Shown here: positions 35,478 to 44,727 of the stretch, piece by piece
How positions within the stretch are numbered: the first letter of the stretch is position 1
Layout of the letters: every line of letters starts with the position of its first letter
Assembly (NCBI GenBank): GCA_913063405.1
Contig: CAJXZB010000006.1
Location: 62,001-126,000 of the forward strand
Direction of reading: 5' to 3'
DNA: 64,000 nucleotides
Source of the DNA: an uncultured Ulvibacter sp.
GTDB taxonomy: Bacteria; Bacteroidota; Bacteroidia; Flavobacteriales; Flavobacteriaceae
Position numbers and translations under genes: made by a program
The notes under the pieces: model-generated
The model's database searches: none
What the model saw: only the letters and a program-made list of their open reading frames with translations
What the model was told of the DNA's origin: nothing

Positions 35478-36596
35478 ATGAAAAAGTTTTTTAAAATTTT
35501 CCTTATTGTTTTGTTCCTTGGAGCACTTGTGTTCGCGGGGATGTATATCTTAAAATCTAATAGTAAATCACCAATTGTTTTCACTTCGGAAAATGCTTTC
35601 ATCACAAGCATTGAGGAAAAGACAGTTGCCACTGGAAAAGTAATACCGGAGGATGAGGTGGAAATAAAGCCGCAAATTTCAGGAATAATCGATAAGATTT
35701 ACGTGAAAGAAGGTGATGAAATAAAATCTGGAGACCTTATTGCAAAGGTTAAAGTTGTTCCTAATGAACAATCTTTGAATAGCTCTAGAGGACAGGTAAA
35801 GAATGCGCAGATCGTTCTTAAAAATGCTCAAATTGACTATGATCGAAATAAGAAGCTATTCGAAAAAGGAGTAATTTCTGCCAACGACTTCCAGAATGTT
35901 CAGTTGCAATACGATCAAGCCAAACAAGGAGTCTCGAACGCTCAGAGCGATATGCAAATCATTCGTGTTGGTTCTGCAGGGGGTTCGTCTTCGGCAAACA
36001 CAAATATAAGAGCTACCGTAACGGGAACAATTTTAGAGATTCCAGTGAAAGAAGGAGATCAGGTTATTGAAAGTAATAATTTCAATGCGGGTACTTCAAT
36101 TGCTACCATTGCCGATTTGTCTAAAATGATTTTTGAAGGAAAAGTGGATGAATCTGAAGTTGGGAAACTTAAGATTGATATGCCTCTAAAAGTGAGTTTA
36201 GGTGCCATTCAAGGTGAAGAATTTGATGCTAAATTGAAGTTTGTTGCACCCAAAGGAAATGAAGAACAGGGTGCCGTTCAGTTCAAGATTGAAGGTGAGG
36301 TGTATCTTGATAGCACCTACTTTATTAGAGCAGGTTACAGCGCAAATGCTTCTATAGTGCTTCAGAAAAAAGACAGTATTTTGGCTATTAAAGAAGCCTT
36401 ATTGCAGTTTGATGAGGAAACTCAAGAACCTTATGTTGAGGTGGAGATTGGAGATCAAGAGTATGAGCGAAAAGATATAGAAATTGGTATTTCTGACGGT
36501 ATTAATGTAGAAATACTTTCTGGTATTTCGGAAGAGGATAAAATTAAAGTTTGGAATAAGACAGAACCTATTAAAATCAAAAGCACATCGAATTAA
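35478..36596 (+). CDS. Periplasmic adaptor (HlyD/MacA family) 1
   Basis: Membrane-fusion protein (372 residues) linking the ABC permeases to TolC. N-terminal helix about 5-25, barrel-sandwich (lipoyl) halves around VEIKPQISGIIDKIYVKEGD and TVTGTILEIPVKEGDQV, a helical hairpin between them (about 105-160), then beta-barrel domains. The ATG at 35478 begins a proper anchor; an in-frame upstream start at 35421 lies inside permease 2. One of two adaptors in the operon. Confidence 0.9.
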   Translation: MKKFFKIFLIVLFLGALVFAGMYILKSNSKSPIVFTSENAFITSIEEKTVATGKVIPEDEVEIKPQISGIIDKIYVKEGDEIKSGDLIAKVKVVPNEQSLNSSRGQVKNAQIVLKNAQIDYDRNKKLFEKGVISANDFQNVQLQYDQAKQGVSNAQSDMQIIRVGSAGGSSSANTNIRATVTGTILEIPVKEGDQVIESNNFNAGTSIATIADLSKMIFEGKVDESEVGKLKIDMPLKVSLGAIQGEEFDAKLKFVAPKGNEEQGAVQFKIEGEVYLDSTYFIRAGYSANASIVLQKKDSILAIKEALLQFDEETQEPYVEVEIGDQEYERKDIEIGISDGINVEILSGISEEDKIKVWNKTEPIKIKSTSN

Positions 36597-36606
36597 GAAA
36601 TAGGGT

Positions 36607-36614
36607 TAGTTTTG
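36607..36614 (+). promoter_or_regulatory. Possible internal -7 box before tolC homologue
   Basis: TAGTTTTG fits TAnnTTTG, 67 nt before the TolC ATG. No -33 element is clear, so this may be coincidental. Confidence 0.3.
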
Positions 36615-36681
36615 TATTATTACTGCCCAAAAGTGTAACACATTTACCAATCTCAAGACAAATTTAGCAACACAAACAATT

Positions 36682-38127
36682 ATGAAAAAGTTAGGAACCT
36701 TACTTTTTTTCCTTTTGATAGGATTACAAATAAGTGCACAGAATAAGAAATGGACATTACAAGAATGCGTTCAACATGCATTAACGAATAATATTCTAGT
36801 GAAACAGTCGGAGTTGGATTTGGAAACGACTGAAATAGATAAGAGTGATGCGCTTGGTAATTTTTTACCTACTTTAAATGCTTCCGCTTCAAACTCTTGG
36901 AATACGGGTTTGACACAGAACATAACAACTGGAGTTTTAGAGAGTCAAACCTCAAGGAATTCATCTTATGGGGTTAATATCGGGATTAATATTTTTAATG
37001 GATTACGAAATCATCGACAATTACAAAGAGCGAAACTCTCTCAATTAGCGGCCCAATATGGACTAGATAAAATGGAAGATGATATTGCCTTATTAGTGGC
37101 AAATGGTTTTCTTCAAGTGCTTCTTAATAAAGCAAATCTTGAAGCGGTTCAATCTCAAAATACAGTTACCTTAGAACAAATTGATAGAACAAACGATCTT
37201 GTCGATGCCGGTGTTTTACCAAGGGGAGATTTGTTAGAAATAAGAGCAACAGATTCTAGTGAAAAACAACGAATTGCCGTTGCAGAAAATGCTGTTGAGA
37301 TATCCTTAATCGGTCTTGCTCAATTGCTTTTAGTAAAGGATTATGAGAATTTTGATATTGTTGATGAAGATTATAATATAATTGACGAAGGTTTTGCATT
37401 AAGAAGCGTTTCTGAAGTAATTACCTCTGCTGAAGAGAACCGTTTTGAAGTAAAAATTGCTGAAAAAAATGTTGAGTTGGCAGAGAAAGATCTAGAACTA
37501 GCTAAAGGATTATATTCACCTACACTAAGTGGTTTTTTTAGCTATAATACGCGTGAATCTGGATCGAATAGATTTGAGCAGAGCGTAGATCCAACCAACC
37601 CTACCATTATTAATGAAATTGGAGTTGTTCAAGCTACTGGGCAATCTGTTGTGGGAACCTTTCCGAATACGGTTGTTCAAGAATTAAAGCCATTGCCGTT
37701 TTTTGATCAGTTGTCTTTAAATGATGGGATATCATACGGAGTTTCTTTAAATGTTCCAATTTTAAATGGTTTTTCTACTAGGAATAATGTTAAGCGTACT
37801 CAGGTTAATATAAAAAGAAACCAGTTTCAGTTAGAGCAGGCGAAGTTGGATCTCGAGTCCAATGTGTATCAGGCATATGTTGATGCAAAAGGAGCGGGAA
37901 AGGCGTATGAAGCTGCATTAGCTACGTTGGAATCTCAAGAGTTAGCATATCAGTACGCGAAGGATCGATACGACGTTGGAATCACCAATGCTTTTGATTT
38001 CAGCCAGTCAAAGCTTCGTTATGATAATGCTAAGATTGAGGTAAATAGAAGTAAATTTGATTATATTTTTAAAATTAAAGTAATTGAATTGTATTTTGGG
38101 GTTCCAGCAACGGAATTAAAGTTCTAA
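36682..38127 (+). CDS. TolC family outer membrane efflux protein
   Basis: Outer-membrane exit duct (481 residues). Signal peptide about 1-19 (...LQISAQ), then two outer membrane efflux protein repeats with long amphipathic helices (WTLQECVQHALTNNI; ESQELAYQYAKDRYDVGITNAFD) that form the periplasmic tunnel. It sits between two adaptors: 85 nt after adaptor 1, 2 nt before adaptor 2. Confidence 0.94.
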   Translation: MKKLGTLLFFLLIGLQISAQNKKWTLQECVQHALTNNILVKQSELDLETTEIDKSDALGNFLPTLNASASNSWNTGLTQNITTGVLESQTSRNSSYGVNIGINIFNGLRNHRQLQRAKLSQLAAQYGLDKMEDDIALLVANGFLQVLLNKANLEAVQSQNTVTLEQIDRTNDLVDAGVLPRGDLLEIRATDSSEKQRIAVAENAVEISLIGLAQLLLVKDYENFDIVDEDYNIIDEGFALRSVSEVITSAEENRFEVKIAEKNVELAEKDLELAKGLYSPTLSGFFSYNTRESGSNRFEQSVDPTNPTIINEIGVVQATGQSVVGTFPNTVVQELKPLPFFDQLSLNDGISYGVSLNVPILNGFSTRNNVKRTQVNIKRNQFQLEQAKLDLESNVYQAYVDAKGAGKAYEAALATLESQELAYQYAKDRYDVGITNAFDFSQSKLRYDNAKIEVNRSKFDYIFKIKVIELYFGVPATELKF

Positions 38128-38129
38128 AA

Positions 38130-39416
38130 ATGAAGAAAAAAACACTTATTTGGATTAGCGTAATCACAATCCTTCTTATAGCAGTATTGCTTATTGGAAG
38201 TAAAGCAGGTTGGTTTGGTAAGAAAGGTAATTATAAAGAGGTTGAGGTAACCAAAATTGAATTAATCAATATTGTTGAAACAGTTGCTGCTACAGGGAAA
38301 ATACAACCCGAGGTTGAGGTTAAGTTGTCTTCCGAAGTATCCGGAGAAATTATTGAACTTCCAATAAAAGAAGGTCAACAAGTTGAAAAAGGAGATCTTT
38401 TAGTGAGAATAAACCCGGATTTGGTACAAGCCGTATTAAGTCAGTCGCAGGCTGGATTACAAACAGTTCGTGCACAATTGGACCAGGCAAAAGCTGCATT
38501 AAGAAGCGCAAAATTGAATTATGACAGAAGTAAGTCACTATTTGATAAAGGAGTTATTTCAAAGTCTGAATGGGATCGTTCGGTGACTGATTATGAAAGT
38601 GCACAAGCTGGAAAACAATCTGCATATTACAATGTGCAAAGTGCCGCAGCCAATGTAAAACAGTCTAGAGACAATGTTTCAAGAACCTCTATTTATGCAC
38701 CTATGAGTGGTACCGTTTCGAAACTTGCTGTTGAATTAGGTGAACGAGTTGTTGGAACTGCGCAAATGGCGGGTACAGAAATTGTAAGAGTTGCGAACCT
38801 AAAAAATATGGAGGTTGAGGTAGATGTGAATGAAAATGATATTGTTAAAGTAGCCGTAGGAGATTCTACAATTGTTGAAGTTGATGCTTATTTAAAAAGA
38901 GAGTTTAGAGGCATTGTTACTGAAATTGCCAATTCGGCTGAGACGACTTTATCGGCGGATCAGGTTACTAATTTTAAAGTAAAGGTGCGTATCGTACCCG
39001 AGTCTTATAAGGATTTAACAGAGGACAAGCCAGAAAGCTACTCTCCATTTCGTCCTGGTATGACCGCAACGGTCGATGTCATTACTAATAAAAAGGATAA
39101 GGTTATTGGAGTGCCAATCAGTGCAATAGTAATTAAAACCGATACCAGTAGCACTAAGAAATTGGGGGTTAAGGAAGCGGTGTCGGCTAATGCTGAAAAG
39201 TTTGAGTGCGTTTTTGTAAAGAATAAGGAAGAAGCGAAACTTAGAGTTGTTACTACTGGGATTCAAGATGATAGTAATATACAAATTAAAACGGGTCTTG
39301 AGGAAGGAGATGTAGTAATTACTGGGCCTTATAATACTGTTACCAAGATCTTGAAAAATGGAGATAAAGTAGAAGTTAAATCTTCAAGAACTGATAAAAA
39401 GGATAGCGACGACTAA
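38130..39416 (+). CDS. Periplasmic adaptor (HlyD/MacA family) 2
   Basis: Second adaptor of the operon, 428 residues. N-terminal helix about 5-24, lipoyl halves (VKLSSEVSGEIIELPIKEGQ and APMSGTVSKLAVELGERVV), a coiled hairpin rich in Ala/Gln between them (about 105-190), and beta-barrel/MP domains. The motif DRSKSLFDKGVISKSEWD parallels DRNKKLFEKGVISANDFQ of adaptor 1, so the two are paralogues. Its stop overlaps the tsaB ATG. Confidence 0.92.
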   Translation: MKKKTLIWISVITILLIAVLLIGSKAGWFGKKGNYKEVEVTKIELINIVETVAATGKIQPEVEVKLSSEVSGEIIELPIKEGQQVEKGDLLVRINPDLVQAVLSQSQAGLQTVRAQLDQAKAALRSAKLNYDRSKSLFDKGVISKSEWDRSVTDYESAQAGKQSAYYNVQSAAANVKQSRDNVSRTSIYAPMSGTVSKLAVELGERVVGTAQMAGTEIVRVANLKNMEVEVDVNENDIVKVAVGDSTIVEVDAYLKREFRGIVTEIANSAETTLSADQVTNFKVKVRIVPESYKDLTEDKPESYSPFRPGMTATVDVITNKKDKVIGVPISAIVIKTDTSSTKKLGVKEAVSANAEKFECVFVKNKEEAKLRVVTTGIQDDSNIQIKTGLEEGDVVITGPYNTVTKILKNGDKVEVKSSRTDKKDSDD

Positions 39417-40075
39417 TGGCAATCATACTTTGTATAGAAACAGCAACTACAAATTGCTCTGTAGCGCTTTCGGTAAACGGAAGCGTTATTGCTTTAAAGG
39501 AAGATAATAGTGCTCAATATTCTCATGCTGAACGTCTTCACGCATATATTGAGGAAGTACTTGCACTTTCCGAAATTGATAAGAGTCAATTGGATGCCAT
39601 AGCGGTAAGTAAAGGTCCAGGATCTTATACTGGGCTTCGAATAGGAGTTTCGGCTGCAAAAGGACTCTGCTATGCCTTAGATAAGCCCTTAGTTTCAATT
39701 CTCACCTTAGAATCTTTATCGTACCAATTAACAGAAATGGAGGGATGTCATGTTGCAATGTTAGATGCTAGACGAATGGAAGTTTATGCGGCAGTTTTTT
39801 CTTCCGAAGGAAAAGAAATTAGAAATACTAAAGCCGAAGTACTCACTTCAGAATCATTTTTAGAGTTTCTAGAACAAGGAGTTGTTTATTTTATCGGAAA
39901 TGGTGTTGATAAATTTGAAAAAATCTGTAATCATAAAAATGCCAATTTTGTCAAGGATAAACTACCATCGTCAAGAGAGATGGGACGATTAGCCGAATTA
40001 AAGTATAAAAAAAACGAGATCGAAGATGTCGCTTATTTTGAACCTTATTATTTGAAAGATTTTATTTCAGGCTAG
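39416..40075 (+). CDS. tsaB: tRNA threonylcarbamoyladenosine biosynthesis protein TsaB
   Basis: Non-catalytic partner of TsaD in making t6A37 on ANN-decoding tRNAs. The 219-residue ASKHA-fold protein shows ILCIETATTNCSVAL, the SKGPGSYTGLRIG motif and the MLDARRMEVYAAVF stretch. ATG overlaps the stop of the adaptor gene, so this essential-type tRNA modification gene appears to be coupled to the efflux operon. The last bases overlap the reverse-strand decayed frame described at 40067-40270. Confidence 0.95.
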   Translation: MAIILCIETATTNCSVALSVNGSVIALKEDNSAQYSHAERLHAYIEEVLALSEIDKSQLDAIAVSKGPGSYTGLRIGVSAAKGLCYALDKPLVSILTLESLSYQLTEMEGCHVAMLDARRMEVYAAVFSSEGKEIRNTKAEVLTSESFLEFLEQGVVYFIGNGVDKFEKICNHKNANFVKDKLPSSREMGRLAELKYKKNEIEDVAYFEPYYLKDFISG

Positions 40076-40270
40076 CATTCTTGAACGAATCGAAATATCG
40101 CACTGCGTTGAAACATCGATTTTATACTTTGGAACATATTTGTTGATTTCTGTCTGTTTGTTACCAAAAAACTTGACTCTCCTTCTTTTGGATGATGGTA
40201 TTTTAGAAACAATTCCCTCATCCGTGGAATAATAAATAAGAATAGAAATATAGCTTTGCGCATTATAAAG
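40067..40270 (-). pseudogene. Decayed C-terminal fragment of a paralogue of the 40381-41109 gene
   Basis: A start-less open frame of 67 codons on the reverse strand. It contains SSKRRRVKFFGNKQTEINKYV, which aligns with SKNKRLKVFGDRQDEIKKYI near the C-terminus of the adjacent intact gene, with preceding YY...DEG also matching YY...QDG. The similarity is lost in the last 12 residues, where the frame runs into the tsaB stop. An in-frame stop cuts it off upstream. So this 305-nt apparent gap after tsaB holds a relic of a tandem duplicate plus a terminator. Confidence 0.6.
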
Positions 40271-40324
40271 CTATTAGTAATTCTTGAATCTAGGCAATGT
40301 TTAACGGAAACATCGAAATTGAGC

Positions 40325-40372
40325 AAAAAAAAGCGACATATTAATGTCGCTTTTTATAATTTTTTTTAAAGT
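40325..40372. terminator. Bidirectional terminator
   Basis: Perfect 12-bp stem AAAAAGCGACAT (40328-40339) / ATGTCGCTTTTT (40344-40355), A-rich on one side and T-rich on the other, so it can act for both convergent directions; a further T tract runs to 40367. Confidence 0.85.
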
Positions 40373-40380
40373 GTCAATTA

Positions 40381-41109
40381 TTATTGGGCAGCGAGCACAA
40401 TAGTATCATAATACTTAACTATTTTAAGAAGGTCTTCCGCATCGGTAATATCTAGTCTTCCTTTCTTAATGTATTTTTTAATTTCGTCTTGTCTATCTCC
40501 AAATACTTTTAGTCTTTTATTTTTTGATTTTTCAAATTTTTCAAATTTTCCATCTTGTGAAACCAGATAATAAGTAGATCTATCCGCAAAATTTGCTGAC
40601 ACATCTTTCTCAAAAGAGTTTTGAGCTTTTCTGGCGGGGAAATATTTCTTAGAAATCTTTTTATAAAGGTTATAGTTATTACCAACATGTAACACCTTGA
40701 AATAGCCAGGATCTTGTTTACTTTGTTCGGTTGGAACAAAAACAAACATCTCGTCCATAATCTTAACATAGAGATCGGGAGATTTAGTAAGTGTTTTCGC
40801 TTCGCTGTCTTCTATGTATAAAGTCTCTTTTACTTCAATTTCATCTGCCATTGCATTATAGCGCAACGCATAGTTCGAAGCAATAGCATTGTTGTTCTCG
40901 TAAATTGTTCCCAATAGAAAAATAGGGTTATTATATGGTGTCCCAGTATATTCATCTTCAAGATAGTCCAGATTGTCATTTCCAAGCCTATCAACGTGTT
41001 CTATAAACACTTGAACAGAACGTTGGGCTTTATGAGTTGTAATCTGCGCACTCGGTGAAACGGTGCCCATAAATATGAGTATGTTTAAAAGGATTAAAGT
41101 CTTTTTCAT
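40381..41109 (-). CDS. Secreted protein of unknown function
   Basis: A 242-residue protein with a signal peptide (about 1-20). The start at 41109 (MKKTLILLNI...) is chosen because an earlier TTG at 41166 would lie at the predicted promoter. The mature part is soluble, with many Tyr/Lys/Asp and no cysteine. It ends in a basic helical segment (KNKRLKVFGDRQDEIKKYIK) followed by DITDAEDLLKIVKYYD. This C-terminal pattern also occurs in the decayed fragment next door, so it belongs to a duplicated family. No function can be assigned. Confidence 0.75.
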   Translation of the reverse strand: MKKTLILLNILIFMGTVSPSAQITTHKAQRSVQVFIEHVDRLGNDNLDYLEDEYTGTPYNNPIFLLGTIYENNNAIASNYALRYNAMADEIEVKETLYIEDSEAKTLTKSPDLYVKIMDEMFVFVPTEQSKQDPGYFKVLHVGNNYNLYKKISKKYFPARKAQNSFEKDVSANFADRSTYYLVSQDGKFEKFEKSKNKRLKVFGDRQDEIKKYIKKGRLDITDAEDLLKIVKYYDTIVLAAQ

Positions 41110-41163
41110 AATATTGATTAAAATGTTAATATGTAACGTGCTAAATTGGCTATTGTTCTGTAG

Positions 41164-41194
41164 CAAAACTACTAAAATGTGATAGTCTTTTCAA
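41164..41194 (-). promoter_or_regulatory. Promoter of the 40381-41109 gene
   Basis: On the reverse strand, TTG (41194-41192), 20-nt spacer, TAGTTTTG (41171-41164). Transcription would begin near 41159, about 50 nt before the ATG. Confidence 0.65.
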
Positions 41195-41256
41195 GTACTT
41201 TTGGGTAAACTATTATAGAACTTTACCTAATAAAGTGTTTTTTAAATGCTTATTTT

Positions 41257-43374
41257 TCAATTACTTACAGACTCAATGGCCTTTAAGCTCTCTCTCATTG
41301 GGAGTTTGCACGTATTGTTTACACAAACGTATATTAAGGTTTCATCCTCCACATAACGTCCTTCAAAAAGCGGACCACTTTCGGCAATTGTGCTACCAGC
41401 GATTAATTTATTTGGTAAATACTCTTTATTTATTTCCTTACTTTTCTCAATCGCATCAGGTCCAACAATTACTAATTCATAATAGCCTGATTGGTACCCA
41501 GCTAATAGATCTAACCAATTCGAAAAGCCACTAGGATATCGTTCTATTTCGGCAGAAACATTTTTAAGCATTTGTCGTGCTGTTTCGGCGAACTTCTTGT
41601 CGTCAAAATGATGAGAGAGGACGAATAGGTTTTTTGCCATTATTGAATTAGATGCAGGAATTACGTTGTCTCTAAATTCAATATTTCGGGTAACAAGTGC
41701 AGGGTCTTCTTTGGAGGTAAAATAGAACATTCCTTTTTCAGGATCAAAGAAGTTGGTAAACGTATAATCTGCTAGTTTCTTTGCTTTACGAATCCATTGA
41801 ATATCTAAAGTTACCTCGTGCAAGGCAATATATGCATCGATTACAGCAGCATAATCCTCTAAATAACCATTGATGGTACTTTTTCCATCTTTATAGCTGT
41901 GATATAATGCCCCGCTTTTTTGTTGTTGATTTTCATTTATAAATTGAGCATTCTTTAAGGCAGCGTTTAGATATTCTTCTTTCTGAAAAGTTTTATAGGC
42001 GTCAACATATCCTTTCAACATTAAGCCGTTCCAAGATGTCAGAGTTTTATCATCTAAACGGGGTCTTGCTCTCTTATTACGATGTGCTAATAACTGTTGT
42101 TTCCAAGCTTTCTTTTTCTTCTGTAGGACTTCAGAAGTGATGTCAAATTTCTGTTGTATTTCTTCCTCATTTTTTGTACGAATCAACACATAGTGAGATG
42201 CTTCCCACTTTCCGAAGCTATTTATATTATAATATTCTTTGAACAACTCAAAGTCACTGGCAAGGAGTTCCTGCAGTTCTTCTTTTGTAAAAACGTAATA
42301 AGCACCTTCTTCAAGCTCACCATTTTCGGTCAAACTATCTGCGTCCAGAGAAGAGTAAAAAGCACCTTCATCGTTTGTCATTTCTCTAGCCACAAAATCT
42401 AAAGATTCCATCACCACTTCCTTATATAGCGGATTTTGGCTTACCATATATGCATTGCTATATAGGCTCACAAGTTGTCCATTGTCGTAGAGCATTTTCT
42501 CAAAATGAGGTACGTGCCACTTTGAATCTGTGCTGTACCTTGAAAAACCTCCTCCAATATGATCATAAACACCCCCATAGGCCATTTTACCCAAGGTGAG
42601 CATCACATGATCCATTATCTTTTCATCCTTGTTTTGTTTGGCATATCGAAGCAAATAATCAAAGTTGTTTGGCATCATGAACTTCGGGGCTTTATTATAT
42701 CCTCCATAGGTTTTATCAAAACTCTTAGCCCAGTTGTTGACCAAAGAAGCGATGGGGTATTCCTTAAAATCAACGTCGCCAGTGTTCATAGGGACTAAGT
42801 CCATGCTTTTAATACCTTCTTCTAATTTATTAGCGTAGTCAATTAATATCTCAGGTTCTTTTGTGTACAAGTCTTGCATTTTAGTTAATGCACTCATCCA
42901 CTCATTTTTCTCAAAATAAGTTCCACCCCAAATTGGGCGACCATCGGGAAGGGCTATAACATTGAGGGGCCAACCCGCCCTACCCGTCATTAATTGTACG
43001 GCGTTAATATATATTTGATCTACATCCGGACGTTCTTCTCTATCAACTTTAATCGAGATGAAATTCTTATTCATTACAGCCGCTACGGTAGAATCTTCAA
43101 AGCTTTCACGCTCCATTACATGGCACCAGTGACAGGCAGCATAGCCTATACTAATAATCATGAGTTTACCTTCGTCTTTTGATTTCCTCAGGGTTTTTTC
43201 GTTCCACCCTTTCCAATCTACTGGGTTATGCGCGTGTTGTAGCAAATAAGGACTGGTCTCGTTAATAAGTTCGTTGGTATAAATATAAATATGTTTTTTC
43301 AAAATTTCTTTTTTTGAAGAATTACATGAAAAAAGAAGAGAGATGACGAGTATGGAATAAATTATATGACGCAT
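41257..43374 (-). CDS. DUF255 (YyaL/SSP411-like) thioredoxin-domain lipoprotein
   Basis: A 705-residue protein. N-terminal lipoprotein signal with lipobox LLFSC (C17). A thioredoxin-like DUF255 domain (about 36-200) has [16 protein letters not shown] and the redox pair C81-H-W-C84, followed by an (alpha/alpha) six-barrel domain typical of this family (also called spermatogenesis-associated protein 20-like or YyaL). Function is not established; the fold resembles N-acylglucosamine epimerases. The ATG at 43374 gives the lipobox; longer versions run into a hairpin. Membrane anchoring is unusual enough in this family to note. Confidence 0.88.
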   Translation of the reverse strand: MRHIIYSILVISLLFSCNSSKKEILKKHIYIYTNELINETSPYLLQHAHNPVDWKGWNEKTLRKSKDEGKLMIISIGYAACHWCHVMERESFEDSTVAAVMNKNFISIKVDREERPDVDQIYINAVQLMTGRAGWPLNVIALPDGRPIWGGTYFEKNEWMSALTKMQDLYTKEPEILIDYANKLEEGIKSMDLVPMNTGDVDFKEYPIASLVNNWAKSFDKTYGGYNKAPKFMMPNNFDYLLRYAKQNKDEKIMDHVMLTLGKMAYGGVYDHIGGGFSRYSTDSKWHVPHFEKMLYDNGQLVSLYSNAYMVSQNPLYKEVVMESLDFVAREMTNDEGAFYSSLDADSLTENGELEEGAYYVFTKEELQELLASDFELFKEYYNINSFGKWEASHYVLIRTKNEEEIQQKFDITSEVLQKKKKAWKQQLLAHRNKRARPRLDDKTLTSWNGLMLKGYVDAYKTFQKEEYLNAALKNAQFINENQQQKSGALYHSYKDGKSTINGYLEDYAAVIDAYIALHEVTLDIQWIRKAKKLADYTFTNFFDPEKGMFYFTSKEDPALVTRNIEFRDNVIPASNSIMAKNLFVLSHHFDDKKFAETARQMLKNVSAEIERYPSGFSNWLDLLAGYQSGYYELVIVGPDAIEKSKEINKEYLPNKLIAGSTIAESGPLFEGRYVEDETLIYVCVNNTCKLPMRESLKAIESVSN

Positions 43375-43388
43375 AGAAAAAGTGTAAA

Positions 43389-43432
43389 AAACGTAAATAC
43401 GCTTTTGAAACTTCAAAAGCGTATTTACGTTT
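43389..43432 (-). terminator. Perfect 21-bp inverted repeat, likely dodecin terminator
   Basis: Arms 43389-43409 and 43412-43432 are exact reverse complements with only two bases between. In the reverse direction it ends in a T-rich run, fitting a terminator for dodecin. Much longer than the other terminators here. Confidence 0.7.
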
Positions 43433-43447
43433 ATAAGGTGTAATATA

Positions 43448-43648
43448 CTAGTTTACTTCGAAAGTGATTTTTACATTTACACGAAACTCGGTAACGTCAT
43501 CACCATTAACACTGGCGCTCTGCTCGTTTATATAGACTGAACGAATATTTTTAACACTCTTCCCTGCGTGTTTAACTGCTTTTCTGGTAGCATCCTCCCA
43601 ACTTTTGTCGGAGTTCGCCAATACTTCTATTACTTTTAATACTGCCAT
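43448..43648 (-). CDS. Dodecin family protein
   Basis: A 66-residue protein that forms hollow dodecamers binding flavin (or CoA in some members). The sequence [33 protein letters not shown] and the ending [12 protein letters not shown] match the family. ATG at 43648. Monocistronic by position, with nfu 86 nt upstream and a strong hairpin downstream. Confidence 0.93.
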   Translation of the reverse strand: MAVLKVIEVLANSDKSWEDATRKAVKHAGKSVKNIRSVYINEQSASVNGDDVTEFRVNVKITFEVN

Positions 43649-43734
43649 AATTCTAAATTAGATTAAAATGAAGCTCTAAGTTACGATTTTACACGCAAAT
43701 TACTTTCAAAATAAAGCAAAAACCCAAAATGAAA

Positions 43735-44652
43735 TTAGCCGTTAATGGCTTCAACGTTGGCAACGCGCCCATTAAGCATTTCTCTTAGCATTGTTTCAAT
43801 ACCATTCTTAAGAGTTATGGTTGAAGATGGGCAACCGCTGCAGGCACCTTGTAGTATTACTCGAACCGTCTTAGTTTCTTCATCAAAAGAATCGAAAGCA
43901 ATGTGACCGCCATCGCTAGCAACAGCTGGTTTAATGTATTCGTCTAAAATATCAATAATCTCTTTGTCAATGCCCGAAGCCCCTGAAATATCCATCTTTT
44001 TCGTCTCGGAAGTACTTGCTTCGGTAGGCTTCTTTTTCTTCAGAAGAATTTCGTCATTCAGAATAGTTTTTCCTTCTTCTATGTATTTTCTTATGAACTC
44101 ACGAATCTCCATTGAAATATCTTGCCATTCAGCAACATTATATTTCATAACAGAAACATAATTAGTGCTAATAAAGACCTCTTTCACAAACGGAAAGGAA
44201 AATAGAGAAGATGCCAAGGGTGCATCTAGTGCTTCGTCAATATTTTTAAACTCAAATGTCCCATCTGCAAGCGGTTTATTTGCAACGAATTTCATAACTC
44301 CTGGATTGGGTGTGCTCTCTGCATATACCGTTACAGGTACTCTTTTCGAAGTTTCAGCCTCCTTGACAATTGTTTTTCCACTACTAAGATAGTCAGAAAT
44401 TGAAACAGCCACCTCTTCTTGAACATCACCCCATTCAACGATATTATATTTTTCAATTGCAATAAAATTTTGAGAAATGTAGACCGTCTTTACAAAAGGA
44501 AGGTAGAATAATTCCTGCGCTAGGGGGCTTGATTTGGCCTCGTCAATATTGTGAAATTCATAGCTTTTCGCTTGAGTGAGAAAAGAATTTGCAACAAATT
44601 TTACAATATTTTCGTTGGATGTGGGTTCTACAGTAATGTTAGATTGAGACAT
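43735..44652 (-). CDS. NifU-like Fe-S scaffold with duplicated N-terminal domain
   Basis: A 305-residue Nfu-type Fe-S cluster carrier. Two tandem copies of the Nfu N-terminal domain (about 1-95 and 106-195) are evident from parallel motifs FVANSFLTQ / FVANKPLAD, NIDEAKSSPLA / NIDEALDAPLA, YNIVEWGD / YNVAEWQD and SGKTIV / EGKTIL. A Lys/Thr linker leads to the C-terminal NifU domain with the cluster ligands C271-S-G-C274. Acts in the cytosol to deliver [4Fe-4S] clusters; likely clients include enzymes like QueG. Divergent from a small secreted-protein gene. Confidence 0.93.
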   Translation of the reverse strand: MSQSNITVEPTSNENIVKFVANSFLTQAKSYEFHNIDEAKSSPLAQELFYLPFVKTVYISQNFIAIEKYNIVEWGDVQEEVAVSISDYLSSGKTIVKEAETSKRVPVTVYAESTPNPGVMKFVANKPLADGTFEFKNIDEALDAPLASSLFSFPFVKEVFISTNYVSVMKYNVAEWQDISMEIREFIRKYIEEGKTILNDEILLKKKKPTEASTSETKKMDISGASGIDKEIIDILDEYIKPAVASDGGHIAFDSFDEETKTVRVILQGACSGCPSSTITLKNGIETMLREMLNGRVANVEAING

Positions 44653-44668
44653 TTATCTATTTTTTTTA

Positions 44669-44700
44669 CAAAAATATAAAAAGAAAATCAATGTATTCAA
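44669..44700 (-). promoter_or_regulatory. Promoter of the nfu gene
   Basis: Reverse strand TTG (44700-44698), 21-nt spacer, TATTTTTG (44676-44669); the ATG at 44652 follows after 16 nt. Confidence 0.6.
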
Positions 44701-44708
44701 TATATTTG
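44701..44708 (+). promoter_or_regulatory. -7 box of the small secreted-protein gene
   Basis: TATATTTG, 19 nt before the ATG at 44728. It directly abuts the -33 element of the divergent nfu promoter, so the two promoters should compete for polymerase. Confidence 0.55.
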
Positions 44709-44727
44709 GCAACGTAATGACCTACTT

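Noticed and set aside
40072-40326. 84-codon reverse open frame starting TTG near 40326
   Set aside because: Its translation looks random; the overlapping frame at 40067-40270 is the one similar to the adjacent gene.
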